Below are positions 1 through 7,425 of a stretch of 13,078 nt of DNA, piece by piece. The DNA is from an uncultured Lachnospiraceae bacterium. GTDB lineage: Bacteria; Bacillota; Clostridia; Lachnospirales; Lachnospiraceae. The notes below the pieces were generated by a model that made no database searches, was not told where the DNA came from, and was given only the letters and a program-made list of their open reading frames with translations. The stretch is taken from positions 1-13,078 of the forward strand of contig CANTGP010000038.1 of the NCBI GenBank assembly GCA_947653315.1, in the 5' to 3' direction. Within the stretch, counting starts at the first letter, position 1. Every line of letters starts with the position of its first letter. The position numbers were made by a program, and so were the translations under genes.

Positions 1-1
1 T

Positions 2-46
2 TTGGTGCGGATAGCTGTGTTTTTTCTCCGGGAGATACGGCGTTAG
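2..46 (+). CDS. possible C-terminal end of an upstream gene (partial)
   Basis: The frame beginning at base 2 is open from the window edge and ends at TAG 44-46, giving a short basic/hydrophobic tail (LVRIAVFFLREIRR). It would leave 50 bases before the epimerase ATG at 97, which fits the close spacing seen through the rest of the locus. Fourteen residues are too few to assign a family. The frame shared with the epimerase is also open to the window edge, so a longer epimerase N-terminus cannot be strictly excluded, although it is not expected for that family. Confidence 0.3.
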   Translation: MVRIAVFFLREIRR

Positions 47-96
47 AGACGGGGGGCAGGTTGTGTAGCAGCGGGAGGAAAGGAGAAGCGGAGGGG

Positions 97-1113
97 ATGA
101 AACCATTTGATAAAGAGAAGAAATACCTGGTGACCGGAGGGGCTGGTTTTATCGGTTTCCATTTGTCTAAAATGCTGTTGGAAGCCGGTGCAAGGGTAAT
201 CGGGCTGGATAATATGAACGATTATTATGAGGTAAGGTTAAAGGAGGAGAGGCTTTCTATACTGGAGGAATATGGAAAAACGCGGAACGGGAATTATTCT
301 TTTTACCGGTATGACCTTGCGGACAAGGAATCCGTTATGGGACTGTTCCGGGAAGAAAAACCGGATGTCGTGGTAAATCTGGCGGCACAGGCGGGAGTCC
401 GTTACAGTATCGATAACCCGGATACCTATATCCAGTCCAATATTGTGGGTTTTTTCCATGTGCTGGAAGCCTGCCGCCATTACCCGGTGGAACACTTGGT
501 TTTTGCATCCTCCAGTTCCGTTTACGGAGGAAACCGCAAAGTGCCTTTTTCCACGCAGGATAAGGTGGATTGTCCGGTGAGCCTTTATGCCGCCACAAAG
601 AAGTCCAATGAGCTGATGGCGTATTCTTACAGCAAACTATATGGAATTCCGGCGACCGGGATACGTTTTTTTACGGTATACGGACCCCTCGGAAGACCGG
701 ATATGGCTTATTATAAATTTGCCAAAAAGATTATGGATGGCGAGCCGATCCAAATCTATAATAACGGCGACATGTATCGGGACTTTACTTATATTGACGA
801 TACCGTTACGGGAATCCGGAATATCCTGTGCAATCCGCCGAAAGAAGACGACCGGGGCGCCTGCTATAAAATCTATAATATCGGCAACCATAGGCCGCAG
901 CGGCTTATGGATTTTATTTCCGTTTTGGAAACATGTCTTGGAAGGGAGGCAAAAAAAGAATTTCTTCCCATGCAGCCGGGGGATGTTTACCAGACTTATG
1001 CGGACGTTTCGGATTTGATGGAGGATTATGCCTTCCGTCCTGATACGCCGTTGGAGGAAGGCATCCGGCGTTTTGTGGAATGGTTTTTGGGGTATTACGG
1101 CGGGCAGGCGTAA
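97..1113 (+). CDS. UDP-glucuronate 4-epimerase (NAD-dependent, extended SDR family)
   Basis: This 338-residue cytoplasmic enzyme should interconvert UDP-glucuronate and UDP-galacturonate, supplying UDP-GalA for glycan assembly. The NAD-binding glycine motif GGAGFIG lies at residues 14-20, the Ser run of the active site at 138-141 (FASSSSVYG), and the catalytic Tyr-xxx-Lys at Y164/K168 (YAATKKSNELMA). R102-Y103-S104 and the stretch around FFTVYGPLGRPDM and RDFTYIDD (D229) are the wording of the CapI/LpsL-type glucuronate epimerases rather than of GalE. The length is normal for that family. I chose ATG 97 because it places the glycine motif at the usual distance from the N-terminus and follows AGGAG 81-85 and GAGGGG 91-96. 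A TTG at 61 in the same frame would add 12 residues unlike the family. It is the only sugar-nucleotide enzyme in the window. The 4-epimerase reaction is known for the family; the direction and role here are inferred. Confidence 0.93.
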   Translation: MKPFDKEKKYLVTGGAGFIGFHLSKMLLEAGARVIGLDNMNDYYEVRLKEERLSILEEYGKTRNGNYSFYRYDLADKESVMGLFREEKPDVVVNLAAQAGVRYSIDNPDTYIQSNIVGFFHVLEACRHYPVEHLVFASSSSVYGGNRKVPFSTQDKVDCPVSLYAATKKSNELMAYSYSKLYGIPATGIRFFTVYGPLGRPDMAYYKFAKKIMDGEPIQIYNNGDMYRDFTYIDDTVTGIRNILCNPPKEDDRGACYKIYNIGNHRPQRLMDFISVLETCLGREAKKEFLPMQPGDVYQTYADVSDLMEDYAFRPDTPLEEGIRRFVEWFLGYYGGQA

Positions 1114-1194
1114 AACAGACCGGGGAGAAGAATGGATAAAGGAGAGGAATCAAAGAGAGGAAACAAGGAAAGGAATAGAAGGGATTGGTGCAAG

Positions 1195-2361
1195 ATGAAA
1201 ATACTTTACGTAGCTCCCAGATACCATACCAATCAGGTACCCATTATGGAAGGTTTTTTAAAAGCAGGGGATGAAGTGACATTTGTCAGCCAGTATCGCA
1301 GCAGCACGGAGGATTATTCCATGCTGAAACCGGTGGTATTGGGATACCCTGCTTATTTCCGTTTCTTCCTGTCCTGCTATAAGGGAATGAAGAAGATGAT
1401 GGGGAAGACCGGAAAGGAATTTGTCATCCAGTCAAAATTCGGTCCGCTTCCAATCGGCAGGTTCCGGAAAATCCTGAAGGAAAAGAAGCCGGACCTTGTG
1501 GTTATGCGCGACCGTTCGGTATACAACATAGGGGTTACTTGGGTCTGCCGGAAGATGAAGATACCGGCGTTGCTTTATACCCAAAGCCCGTATTGGGAAG
1601 ACGTGGAAGAAAAAGGAGGGGCCGCAAGGGCTTTTTTCCGCGCCAATACCCCGAAGATGCGGATTACGCCCGTATTGGGGGAGGAGAAGGCGGGAAAGAC
1701 CCACAGGAAAGCGGGAACATATTATGTGCCGTTTGTCATGGAGCCGCATATTGCGCCGGAGGAAAAACCGCATTTTTTGGACGATAAGGTGCAGATTTTG
1801 GGCGTCGGGAAATATGAGGGACAGAAACGCCATGAAATGCTGCTGCAGTTGACGCTGGACCTGAAAAATAAAAAACCGTTTTACCCTTTCCATGTTACTG
1901 TCGTGGGGGCGGTGGATACGGAGGAGCACAGGCGCTATATTGCCCGTATGGAAGCCTTTATTAAGGAGCACGGGCTGGAGGATTTCATTACGCTGAAAAG
2001 GAATTTTAACATCAGCCAGGTATATGAAGAATACCGCAAAGCGGATATTTTCGTCCTTCCCAGCAGGGGGGAGGTGGCTTCCATTTCCCACCTGGAGGCG
2101 ATGTCCTGTTCCCTGCCGGTAATCTGCAGCGACAGCAACGGCACCGCCTGTTACATCGAACAGGATGAAAACGGTTATATTTTCAAGGATGCGGAATACG
2201 GGGACTTCAGGCAGTATGTGGAGCGGCTTGTGGAGGACCGGGGGAAAATCCTGCGCATGGGTGAGGCAAGCTACCGGCTGGTGAAGGAAAGGCATCCGTT
2301 CGGAAATTACAAGGCAGTCATAGTGGAAATCGAGAAAAAGCTGAGGAACGGGAATGGATAG
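1195..2361 (+). CDS. GT4-family glycosyltransferase
   Basis: A 388-residue GT-B fold retaining glycosyltransferase, predicted to act on a lipid-linked glycan at the inner membrane face. It opens with a Rossmann strand (MKILYVAPRYH) and has the donor-binding half from about residue 200 (ILGVGKYEGQKRHEMLL). The EX7E motif is intact at E293 and E301 (RGEVASISHLEAMS), followed by the usual PVICSD strand. Donor and acceptor cannot be read from the sequence. ATG 1195 is preferred because the protein then starts at the family's first beta strand, with AGAAGGG 1177-1183 upstream. An in-frame ATG at 1132 with GGAG 1124-1127 only four bases before it would add a 21-residue Lys/Glu/Arg-rich leader. The gene ends inside the start of the next gene (8-base overlap), indicating translational coupling. 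Confidence 0.9.
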   Translation: MKILYVAPRYHTNQVPIMEGFLKAGDEVTFVSQYRSSTEDYSMLKPVVLGYPAYFRFFLSCYKGMKKMMGKTGKEFVIQSKFGPLPIGRFRKILKEKKPDLVVMRDRSVYNIGVTWVCRKMKIPALLYTQSPYWEDVEEKGGAARAFFRANTPKMRITPVLGEEKAGKTHRKAGTYYVPFVMEPHIAPEEKPHFLDDKVQILGVGKYEGQKRHEMLLQLTLDLKNKKPFYPFHVTVVGAVDTEEHRRYIARMEAFIKEHGLEDFITLKRNFNISQVYEEYRKADIFVLPSRGEVASISHLEAMSCSLPVICSDSNGTACYIEQDENGYIFKDAEYGDFRQYVERLVEDRGKILRMGEASYRLVKERHPFGNYKAVIVEIEKKLRNGNG

Positions 2362-3421
2362 GACAGGGAAGATTGTGATGGTTTATGATGAACCCGCCGC
2401 AATTTGCGCCAAGCTGTGGCTGCGGGATGCGTTTACGGCACGCGGTCATAAGGTGCGGACGATATTTTCCCGGTTCCGTATTTCCAACGTGGAACAGCGG
2501 GGAAAGGCGGGGAAGCTGGCGGCGCGGCTCTTAACGTTATGGCAGTGCATGAAAGCCCTGGCGGTGAGCGGGAGGGGCGATGTGGTGGTCTGCTGGAGCC
2601 AGTGGAGCGGGCTTTTCTTTAACCTGCTGCCGGGGGCGGGAGGCCGCTACATCATTTCCTGTAACTGGCTGACCCCCGTACCCAATAGAAAAACGCGGTT
2701 TTTGTATGTGAAAGCGCTGCGCAACCGGAGGCTGACGGCGGTCATCAACCATCCGGGTACGAAAGCCCGGATTTTGGAAGGATACGGGGTGGAGGATACC
2801 GGCAATATCGTGTGCGTTCCCGACGTATACGACGACAGGGATGTTTTCCGCGAGCCGGTTTATCCGGCCGGCAGCGGGGCGGAGAAATATTGTTTCTGCG
2901 GCGGAAGGGCAAACCGTGACTGGGAATTCCTGTTAAAAGCCGCGGCGGAATGTCCCCGGATGGAATTCCGGCTGGTGGCGGCAAAAAGCGGCTGGGACAG
3001 TAAGTGGAAGGTTCCGGGAAATGTCCGGTTGTATTTTGATTTGGGGGCGGAGGAGTATTACGGGCTTTTGGAACACGCTTATATGTCCGTATATCCGTTA
3101 AAAGAGGAGCGGGTATCGGGCCTGATTAATATTTTGAAGTCGGTACAGATGGGAAAGCCGGTATTGGTGACCAAACAGTCTTTTACGGAAGCGTATTTTC
3201 CGGGCGGGTGCAGGGATTGGCTGGTTCCTTCCGGGGATATGGGGGAATGGAAGCGGATGCTTGGAGAGGTATGGGATTACGGACAGCCGGAATATGTGGC
3301 AAAAGTTAAGCGGATGCAGGAACATATCCGGGAGAATTTTTCACCGGAATCCGCGGGCAGGCAGATGGAGGAAATCATTGCACGGTGCAAAGGAGCGGAC
3401 AGGGAACATGGAGAAGGATAA
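2354..3421 (+). CDS. divergent GT4-like glycosyltransferase lacking EX7E
   Basis: A 355-residue cytoplasmic protein with the architecture of a GT-B glycosyltransferase: an N-terminal Rossmann-like half (GKIVMVYDEPAA), a linker, then a donor-side half beginning near residue 180 with FCGGRANRDWEFL (R188-D189-W190). Where GT4 enzymes carry EX7E, this protein has YPLKEERVSGLINILKSVQM (residues 247-266). The position of the second glutamate appears to be Lys, while the following MGKPVLVT strand is preserved. The gene at 12002-13066 has the same RDW and PL...G features, so the two look like one subfamily. The start overlaps the previous stop by 8 bases and is preceded by GAGG 2343-2346 at good spacing. 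Transferase activity is inferred from fold and context; sugar specificity is unknown. A role that does not use a nucleotide-sugar in the standard way is a less likely alternative. Confidence 0.75.
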   Translation: MDRTGKIVMVYDEPAAICAKLWLRDAFTARGHKVRTIFSRFRISNVEQRGKAGKLAARLLTLWQCMKALAVSGRGDVVVCWSQWSGLFFNLLPGAGGRYIISCNWLTPVPNRKTRFLYVKALRNRRLTAVINHPGTKARILEGYGVEDTGNIVCVPDVYDDRDVFREPVYPAGSGAEKYCFCGGRANRDWEFLLKAAAECPRMEFRLVAAKSGWDSKWKVPGNVRLYFDLGAEEYYGLLEHAYMSVYPLKEERVSGLINILKSVQMGKPVLVTKQSFTEAYFPGGCRDWLVPSGDMGEWKRMLGEVWDYGQPEYVAKVKRMQEHIRENFSPESAGRQMEEIIARCKGADREHGEG

Positions 3422-4985
3422 GCGGGCGGACGGGACGGTTACCGTGCGGGAAATCTTATATTATTTGTTTTTTTCCCTGTTGTTTTTCGCGAAGGGAATC
3501 GGTTTATATGACGGGCAGGGGATGTTTAAGATATTTTTGGTACTGGCATTTGCCTGTTTTGTGCTGAAAATGGTGACTACGGATTATACGGTACGGGAAC
3601 TGGCGCTGCTTGCCGTGCTGGCGGCCGTGGCGCTGGTAAGTTTCTCCCATACGAGGGAAAAAGGCATTCTGTTTACGTTTGCCATCGTGGCAGGGCTTAA
3701 GGGGATACCGGTAAAGCGGGTATTTAAGGTGGCGCTGGCGGTTTGGGGCGTTTCGTTTCTGCCGACCGTGGCGTTTACCACGCTGGGGTGGACGGACAGT
3801 CCTTTCCGCGTACATGTGCGCCCGATCCTCGGGTTTGTCATCCGGTGGGGACTCGGAAGCGCCCATCCGAATGTGGGGCATATTGCTTATTTGGTATTTG
3901 TTGTTTTGACGGTGTATGTACTGGGGGAAAAGGTATCCTGGAAGTGGCTGGCAGGTTTGTTTGCCGGTAACCTGTATATTTATTGTTATACCATGAGCCA
4001 GACGGGGCTTTTGATGACTTCTTTTTATTTGGCGGCAACGGCTTACCTGATGATTCGTAAGAAGCCCTCCGCGGTGGAATACGGGCTGGTGGAATGCGTA
4101 TTGCCTGCCTGTATTTTGGCATCCCTTGTTTTGCCGTTGGTGCTTGAGGGAAAGGCATTTGATATCCTGAATAAGCTGATGAATACCAGGGTCATGCAGT
4201 CGAAGGTATATCTGACGCAGGAAAGGATTACGCTGTTCGGGGCCATTCCGGCGCGGAACAATGCCATTAATACTATGGACAACTCTTATTTATTTGCCTT
4301 CCTGACCTACGGCACGGTGACGTTTGCGGTGCTGATGGCAGCGTATTTCCTGCTAATCCGCAAATATGTCCGGCAGAAACGCAATGCGGAACTGGCACTG
4401 ATTGTGACACTGTTAGCCGCCGGTTTGTCGGAACCGTTTCTGTTCAATACTTCGTTTAAAAATGTTTCGCTGTTATTGATGGGGGAACTTCTTTTTCCTT
4501 TTCCAATCCTTCCCATACGGGAATCCGGGAAAGGGATATGGGGGAAGGAAATCCGCCTGTGGGGCATCGGCAACCGGCGTATCGCGCTGCCCCTTGGCGC
4601 CGTGTCCCTTTGGCGGGAACGGGTGAAAACATGCGTTTTGACGTACCGGGTGCGGGTGTTGGCGGGTGCGCTCCTTGCGGCGGCGGTATGGGCAGGAATT
4701 TACGGTCTGACGGCGCATGTTCCGGCACGGATTGTTGTTCCGAGAAAGCTGTGCGATTCGGTGGAGCAGGATTCCGTTTATTTTGCCAAAGGGGAAGAAC
4801 CGGAGGACAGTCTGGTGCTCGGATATGTGGACGGGGATACGCCCATGGTAGTTTTCACGGGCTCCCTTGTCCGGGTGGAATATGTAAGGGGAATCCTATG
4901 CCGGGCGGTTTACGGCGCGGGATTGGGATTTGTGGTTGTATTAGGTGGATGTTATGTGGTAAAATATAAAGATTCAAGACGTTGA
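3408..4985 (+). CDS. Wzy-like O-antigen/capsule polymerase with C-terminal extension
   Basis: A 525-residue polytopic membrane protein with about a dozen hydrophobic segments from residue 16 on. It is the best candidate for the polymerase that joins lipid-linked repeat units on the outer face of the membrane. Family-like marks are the polar loop WGLGSAHPNVGH (H153-P154-N155), the YTMSQTGLL segment corresponding to the S(R/Q)TG motif of Wzy/ligase proteins, and MDNSYLFAFLTYGTVTF in the later half. Typical Wzy proteins are about 400-450 residues. Here the polymerase core is followed by a basic linker, a further membrane segment (about 415-437), roughly 60 extracytoplasmic residues and a last membrane segment (about 500-520). 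ATG 3408 is chosen over more upstream in-frame starts because those lie inside the previous gene and encode an unrelated hydrophilic stretch; AGGAG 3391-3395 precedes it. It overlaps the previous gene by 14 bases. Wzy proteins diverge strongly, so a ligase of similar topology cannot be excluded. Confidence 0.78.
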   Translation: MEKDKRADGTVTVREILYYLFFSLLFFAKGIGLYDGQGMFKIFLVLAFACFVLKMVTTDYTVRELALLAVLAAVALVSFSHTREKGILFTFAIVAGLKGIPVKRVFKVALAVWGVSFLPTVAFTTLGWTDSPFRVHVRPILGFVIRWGLGSAHPNVGHIAYLVFVVLTVYVLGEKVSWKWLAGLFAGNLYIYCYTMSQTGLLMTSFYLAATAYLMIRKKPSAVEYGLVECVLPACILASLVLPLVLEGKAFDILNKLMNTRVMQSKVYLTQERITLFGAIPARNNAINTMDNSYLFAFLTYGTVTFAVLMAAYFLLIRKYVRQKRNAELALIVTLLAAGLSEPFLFNTSFKNVSLLLMGELLFPFPILPIRESGKGIWGKEIRLWGIGNRRIALPLGAVSLWRERVKTCVLTYRVRVLAGALLAAAVWAGIYGLTAHVPARIVVPRKLCDSVEQDSVYFAKGEEPEDSLVLGYVDGDTPMVVFTGSLVRVEYVRGILCRAVYGAGLGFVVVLGGCYVVKYKDSRR

Positions 4986-4996
4986 TGCATGGGAAT

Positions 4997-5002
4997 AAGG
5001 AG
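4997..5002 (+). promoter_or_regulatory. ribosome binding site for the glycosyltransferase at 5011
   Basis: AAGGAG lies exactly 8 bases before ATG 5011. This is ideal spacing and decides the start in favour of 5011 over the in-frame ATGs at 5029 and 5095. It therefore places the 22-base tandem repeat inside the coding sequence. A weaker AAGGA at 5081-5085, 9 bases before ATG 5095, could support a second internal start. Confidence 0.7.
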
Positions 5003-5010
5003 TCCGTTTC

Positions 5011-6210
5011 ATGGGAAGTACGAATGGTATGGAAAAAGAAAAGGGAATAAATGGAAAAAGAAAAGGGAATAAAAAGAAGCAAGGAAAAGTGGCAATGATT
5101 GGGCATAAGCGCATTCCGTCCAGGGAAGGCGGGGTGGAAATCGTAGTGGATGAACTCTCCACGAGGCTGGCGGCACGGGGATGGCAGGTGGATGCCTATA
5201 ACCGTTCCGGTTATCATGTATCGGGGAAGGAATACGATGAAAAGCGGGGAAAATCGTACCGGGGAGTACGACTGATTACGATTCCGACGTTCCAGAACAA
5301 AAAGCTCAATGCCATTGTGTATTCTTTCCTGGCGACCCTGCGCGCCCTGTTTGGCAGGTATGATGTCATCCATTACCATGCGGAAGGCCCCTGCGTCATG
5401 CTTTGGATTCCGAAATTGTTCGGCGTGCGGGTCATTGCCACGGTCCACGGGCTGGACTGGCAGCGTTCCAAATGGGGAAATTTCGCTTCCTATATTTTAA
5501 AGCTGGGCGAGAAGGTGGCGGCAAGGTATGCGGACGAAATCATTGTGCTGTCAAAAAACGTACAGGATTATTTTGCGGAAACATACAAAAGGACTACGGT
5601 ATACATTCCCAACGGGGTAAATCTTCCCGAGAAATACGGGGCGGAAATCATCCGGGAAAAATACGGGCTGGAGGAAGACGGTTATATCCTGTTTGTGGCA
5701 AGGATTGTGCCGGAAAAGGGAATCCATTACCTGATTGACGCTTTTTATAAAATCCGTACGGACAAGAAGCTGGTCATTGCCGGGGGCAGCAGCCATTCCC
5801 CCGAATACCGGGATAAAATACGGGCAATGGCAAAAAAGGATAAACGGATTGTCCTGACCGGATTTGTGCAGGGCAGGGAGTTGGCGGAGCTGTATTCCAA
5901 CGCTGCCGTTTTCGTGCTGCCAAGCGATGTGGAGGGGATGGCAATCAGCCTGTTGGAAGCCATGAGTTACGGAAACTGCTGCCTGGTCAGCGACATCGAG
6001 GAAAATACGGAAGTGACGCTGGATAAGGCGGAAACCTTCCGCCGCGGGGACGTGAAGGATTTACGCAAAAAACTGGTTTACCTGCTGGAAAACAACGAAA
6101 TCCGGGAAAAATATAAACAAAACAGCCAAAGCTATATCTGCGGCAAATACAGTTGGGACGAAGTCGTGCAAAGGACAGTGGATTTATACGGGAAGCAGGG
6201 CAGGAAATGA
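5011..6210 (+). CDS. GT4-family glycosyltransferase with Lys-rich, repeat-encoded leader
   Basis: A 399-residue retaining GT-B glycosyltransferase of the type frequent in Firmicute capsule loci. The conserved body begins with VAMIGHKRIPSREGG, whose glycine loop (G40-G41) should contact the donor. It continues with HYHAEGP and TVHGLDWQRSKW in the acceptor half, then FVARIVPEKGIHYLIDAF in the donor half. An intact EX7E lies at E308 and E316 (VEGMAISLLEAMSYG). The N-terminal half resembles the DUF1972/Cps2T-type rhamnosyltransferase style, but the acceptor and sugar are not readable. The first 28 residues are an unusual leader with eight Lys and one Arg, mostly encoded by a perfect 22-base tandem duplication (5029-5072). 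It is absent from what I expect of the family, which would begin near M29. The start at 5011 has the best ribosome binding site. The stop overlaps the next start (ATGA, 6207-6210). Confidence 0.9.
   Translation: MGSTNGMEKEKGINGKRKGNKKKQGKVAMIGHKRIPSREGGVEIVVDELSTRLAARGWQVDAYNRSGYHVSGKEYDEKRGKSYRGVRLITIPTFQNKKLNAIVYSFLATLRALFGRYDVIHYHAEGPCVMLWIPKLFGVRVIATVHGLDWQRSKWGNFASYILKLGEKVAARYADEIIVLSKNVQDYFAETYKRTTVYIPNGVNLPEKYGAEIIREKYGLEEDGYILFVARIVPEKGIHYLIDAFYKIRTDKKLVIAGGSSHSPEYRDKIRAMAKKDKRIVLTGFVQGRELAELYSNAAVFVLPSDVEGMAISLLEAMSYGNCCLVSDIEENTEVTLDKAETFRRGDVKDLRKKLVYLLENNEIREKYKQNSQSYICGKYSWDEVVQRTVDLYGKQGRK
5029..5072 (+). repeat. perfect 22-base tandem duplication (2 copies) inside coding sequence
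   Basis: Bases 5029-5050 and 5051-5072 are identical: each begins ATGGAAAAAG and ends AAGGGAATAA. The unit is not a multiple of three, so the two copies are read in different frames (MEKEKGI, then NGKRKGNK). Loss or gain of one copy would shift the frame of the leader relative to the glycosyltransferase body. The terminal GGGAATAA also occurs at 4991-4998 just upstream. Confidence 0.95.
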
Positions 6211-7415
6211 AAATACTGATGGTAAACAAGTTTCTGTACCCGAACGGCGGCTCGGAAACTTATATATTTAAAATCGGAAAACAGTTGGAAAAAACGGGAC
6301 ATGAGGTACAGTATTTCGGCATGGAACATCCCGACCGGGTGGTGGGCAACCGCGCGGGGAGCTATACATCCTCCATGGATTTCCATACGGGAAAGCTGCA
6401 GAAACTTATCTATCCGTTTAAAATCATATATTCGCTGGAAGCGAGAAGGAAAATCAGGAAAGTACTGGAGGATTTCTGTCCGGATATTGTCCATTTGAAT
6501 AATTTTAATTATCAGCTTACGCCGTCCATTCTGTACGAAATCCGGCGGTTTGACAAAAAGATGGGGAAAAAGACGGGAATCCTGTATACCGCCCATGACT
6601 ACCAGTGGATCTGCCCGAACCACCGGATGCAGATACCGGAAACCGGGGAACTTTGCAGCCGTTGTACGGATGGAAAATACGGAAACTGCACAAAATATAA
6701 ATGCATTCACAATTCAAGGGTAAAAAGCCTGTTGGGAACCGTGGAAGCGGGGCTGTACCGGCGCCTTGGGACATACCGGCTGGTGGATGCCGTCATCTGC
6801 CCCAGCCGTTTTATGGAAAAAATGCTGGAGGGCAATCCGGCATTGCGGGGGTGCACGGTCATGATGCATAATTTCATAGACGGCACGGCGCAGACAGAGG
6901 AAGGGAAGACGGGGGATTACGTCCTTTATTTCGGCAGGTATTCGGAGGAAAAGGGAATCCGTACATTGGCAAGCGTATGCCGTATGCTCCCGGATATTCC
7001 CTTTGTCTGCGCCGGAAGCGGTCCTTTGGAAGCGGAATTAAAGGCGGTTCCCAATATCAGCCTGAAGGGGTTTTTACGGGGCAGGGAGCTGCAGGAGTTG
7101 ATTGCGAATGCCCGTTTTGTGGTATTTCCTTCCGAGTGGTACGAGAACTGTCCGTTTTCGGTGATGGAAGCGCAGATGTACGGGACGCCCGTGCTGGCAT
7201 CCCGGCTTGGCGGGACGCCGGAACTGGTCCGGGAGGGCGTGACCGGGGAGCTGTTTGAGGCCGGAAACGCGGAGGAATTAAAACAAAAGGTCAGCCGGTT
7301 ATGGCAGCAGGAGGAATTGTGCAGGGAATACGCATCCAACTGCCGCCGCCTGCCGTTTGACGGTTTGGAGGAATATTGCAGGAAGCTGATTAAACTATAC
7401 GGGAAGCTGTGCTGA
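6207..7415 (+). CDS. GT4-family glycosyltransferase with five-cysteine insert
   Basis: A 402-residue GT-B retaining glycosyltransferase. The glycine loop near the N-terminus is NGGSETY (G14-G15). The donor half begins with YVLYFGRYSEEKGIRTL, and the EX7E pair is E313 and E321 (YENCPFSVMEAQMYG). Between the halves, after HDYQWICPNH, lies a cysteine-rich stretch with C136, C150, C153, C161 and C166 (C-x13-C-x2-C-x7-C-x4-C). A Cys-rich loop after an HDY-x-x-x-CP motif is a recurring feature of one GT4 subgroup in bacterial polysaccharide loci and could bind a metal; that role is inference. ATG 6207 overlaps the preceding stop as ATGA, and AGGG 6197-6200 precedes it. The upstream in-frame ATG at 6153 lies inside the previous gene and is rejected. 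Tight coupling suggests it acts on the same lipid-linked intermediate as the preceding enzyme. Sugar specificity is unknown. Confidence 0.9.
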   Translation: MKILMVNKFLYPNGGSETYIFKIGKQLEKTGHEVQYFGMEHPDRVVGNRAGSYTSSMDFHTGKLQKLIYPFKIIYSLEARRKIRKVLEDFCPDIVHLNNFNYQLTPSILYEIRRFDKKMGKKTGILYTAHDYQWICPNHRMQIPETGELCSRCTDGKYGNCTKYKCIHNSRVKSLLGTVEAGLYRRLGTYRLVDAVICPSRFMEKMLEGNPALRGCTVMMHNFIDGTAQTEEGKTGDYVLYFGRYSEEKGIRTLASVCRMLPDIPFVCAGSGPLEAELKAVPNISLKGFLRGRELQELIANARFVVFPSEWYENCPFSVMEAQMYGTPVLASRLGGTPELVREGVTGELFEAGNAEELKQKVSRLWQQEELCREYASNCRRLPFDGLEEYCRKLIKLYGKLC

Positions 7416-7420
7416 GGAGG
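7415..7420 (+). promoter_or_regulatory. ribosome binding site for the radical SAM gene
   Basis: A full AGGAGG overlaps the end of the preceding gene (TGA 7413-7415). Two adjacent ATGs follow, at 7423 (2 bases away) and 7426 (5 bases away). The spacing favours 7426. Confidence 0.6.
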
Positions 7421-7425
7421 AAATG

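Noticed and set aside
1432..2295. A 287-codon minus-strand open frame opposite the first GT4 gene
   Set aside because: The composition is that of an antisense shadow (His/Pro/Leu/Arg rich) with no ribosome binding site or motif, and the plus strand carries an intact EX7E glycosyltransferase.
3261..3407. In-frame upstream extension of the polymerase gene
   Set aside because: It lies fully within the preceding glycosyltransferase gene, encodes an Arg-rich stretch with no membrane character, and ATG 3408 has its own ribosome binding site.
4936..4970. Possible promoter (TTGTAT, 18 bases, TAAAAT) before the glycosyltransferase at 5011
   Set aside because: The -35 matches only 3 of 6 bases, it lies inside the A/T-rich end of the polymerase coding sequence, and the gap is only 25 bases, so operon read-through explains expression.
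7415..7425. A possible precursor peptide for the radical SAM enzyme
   Set aside because: Only about 10 bases before and 28 bases after the gene are non-coding, with no small open frame on either strand that has a ribosome binding site. A peptide-maturation system is not supported here.
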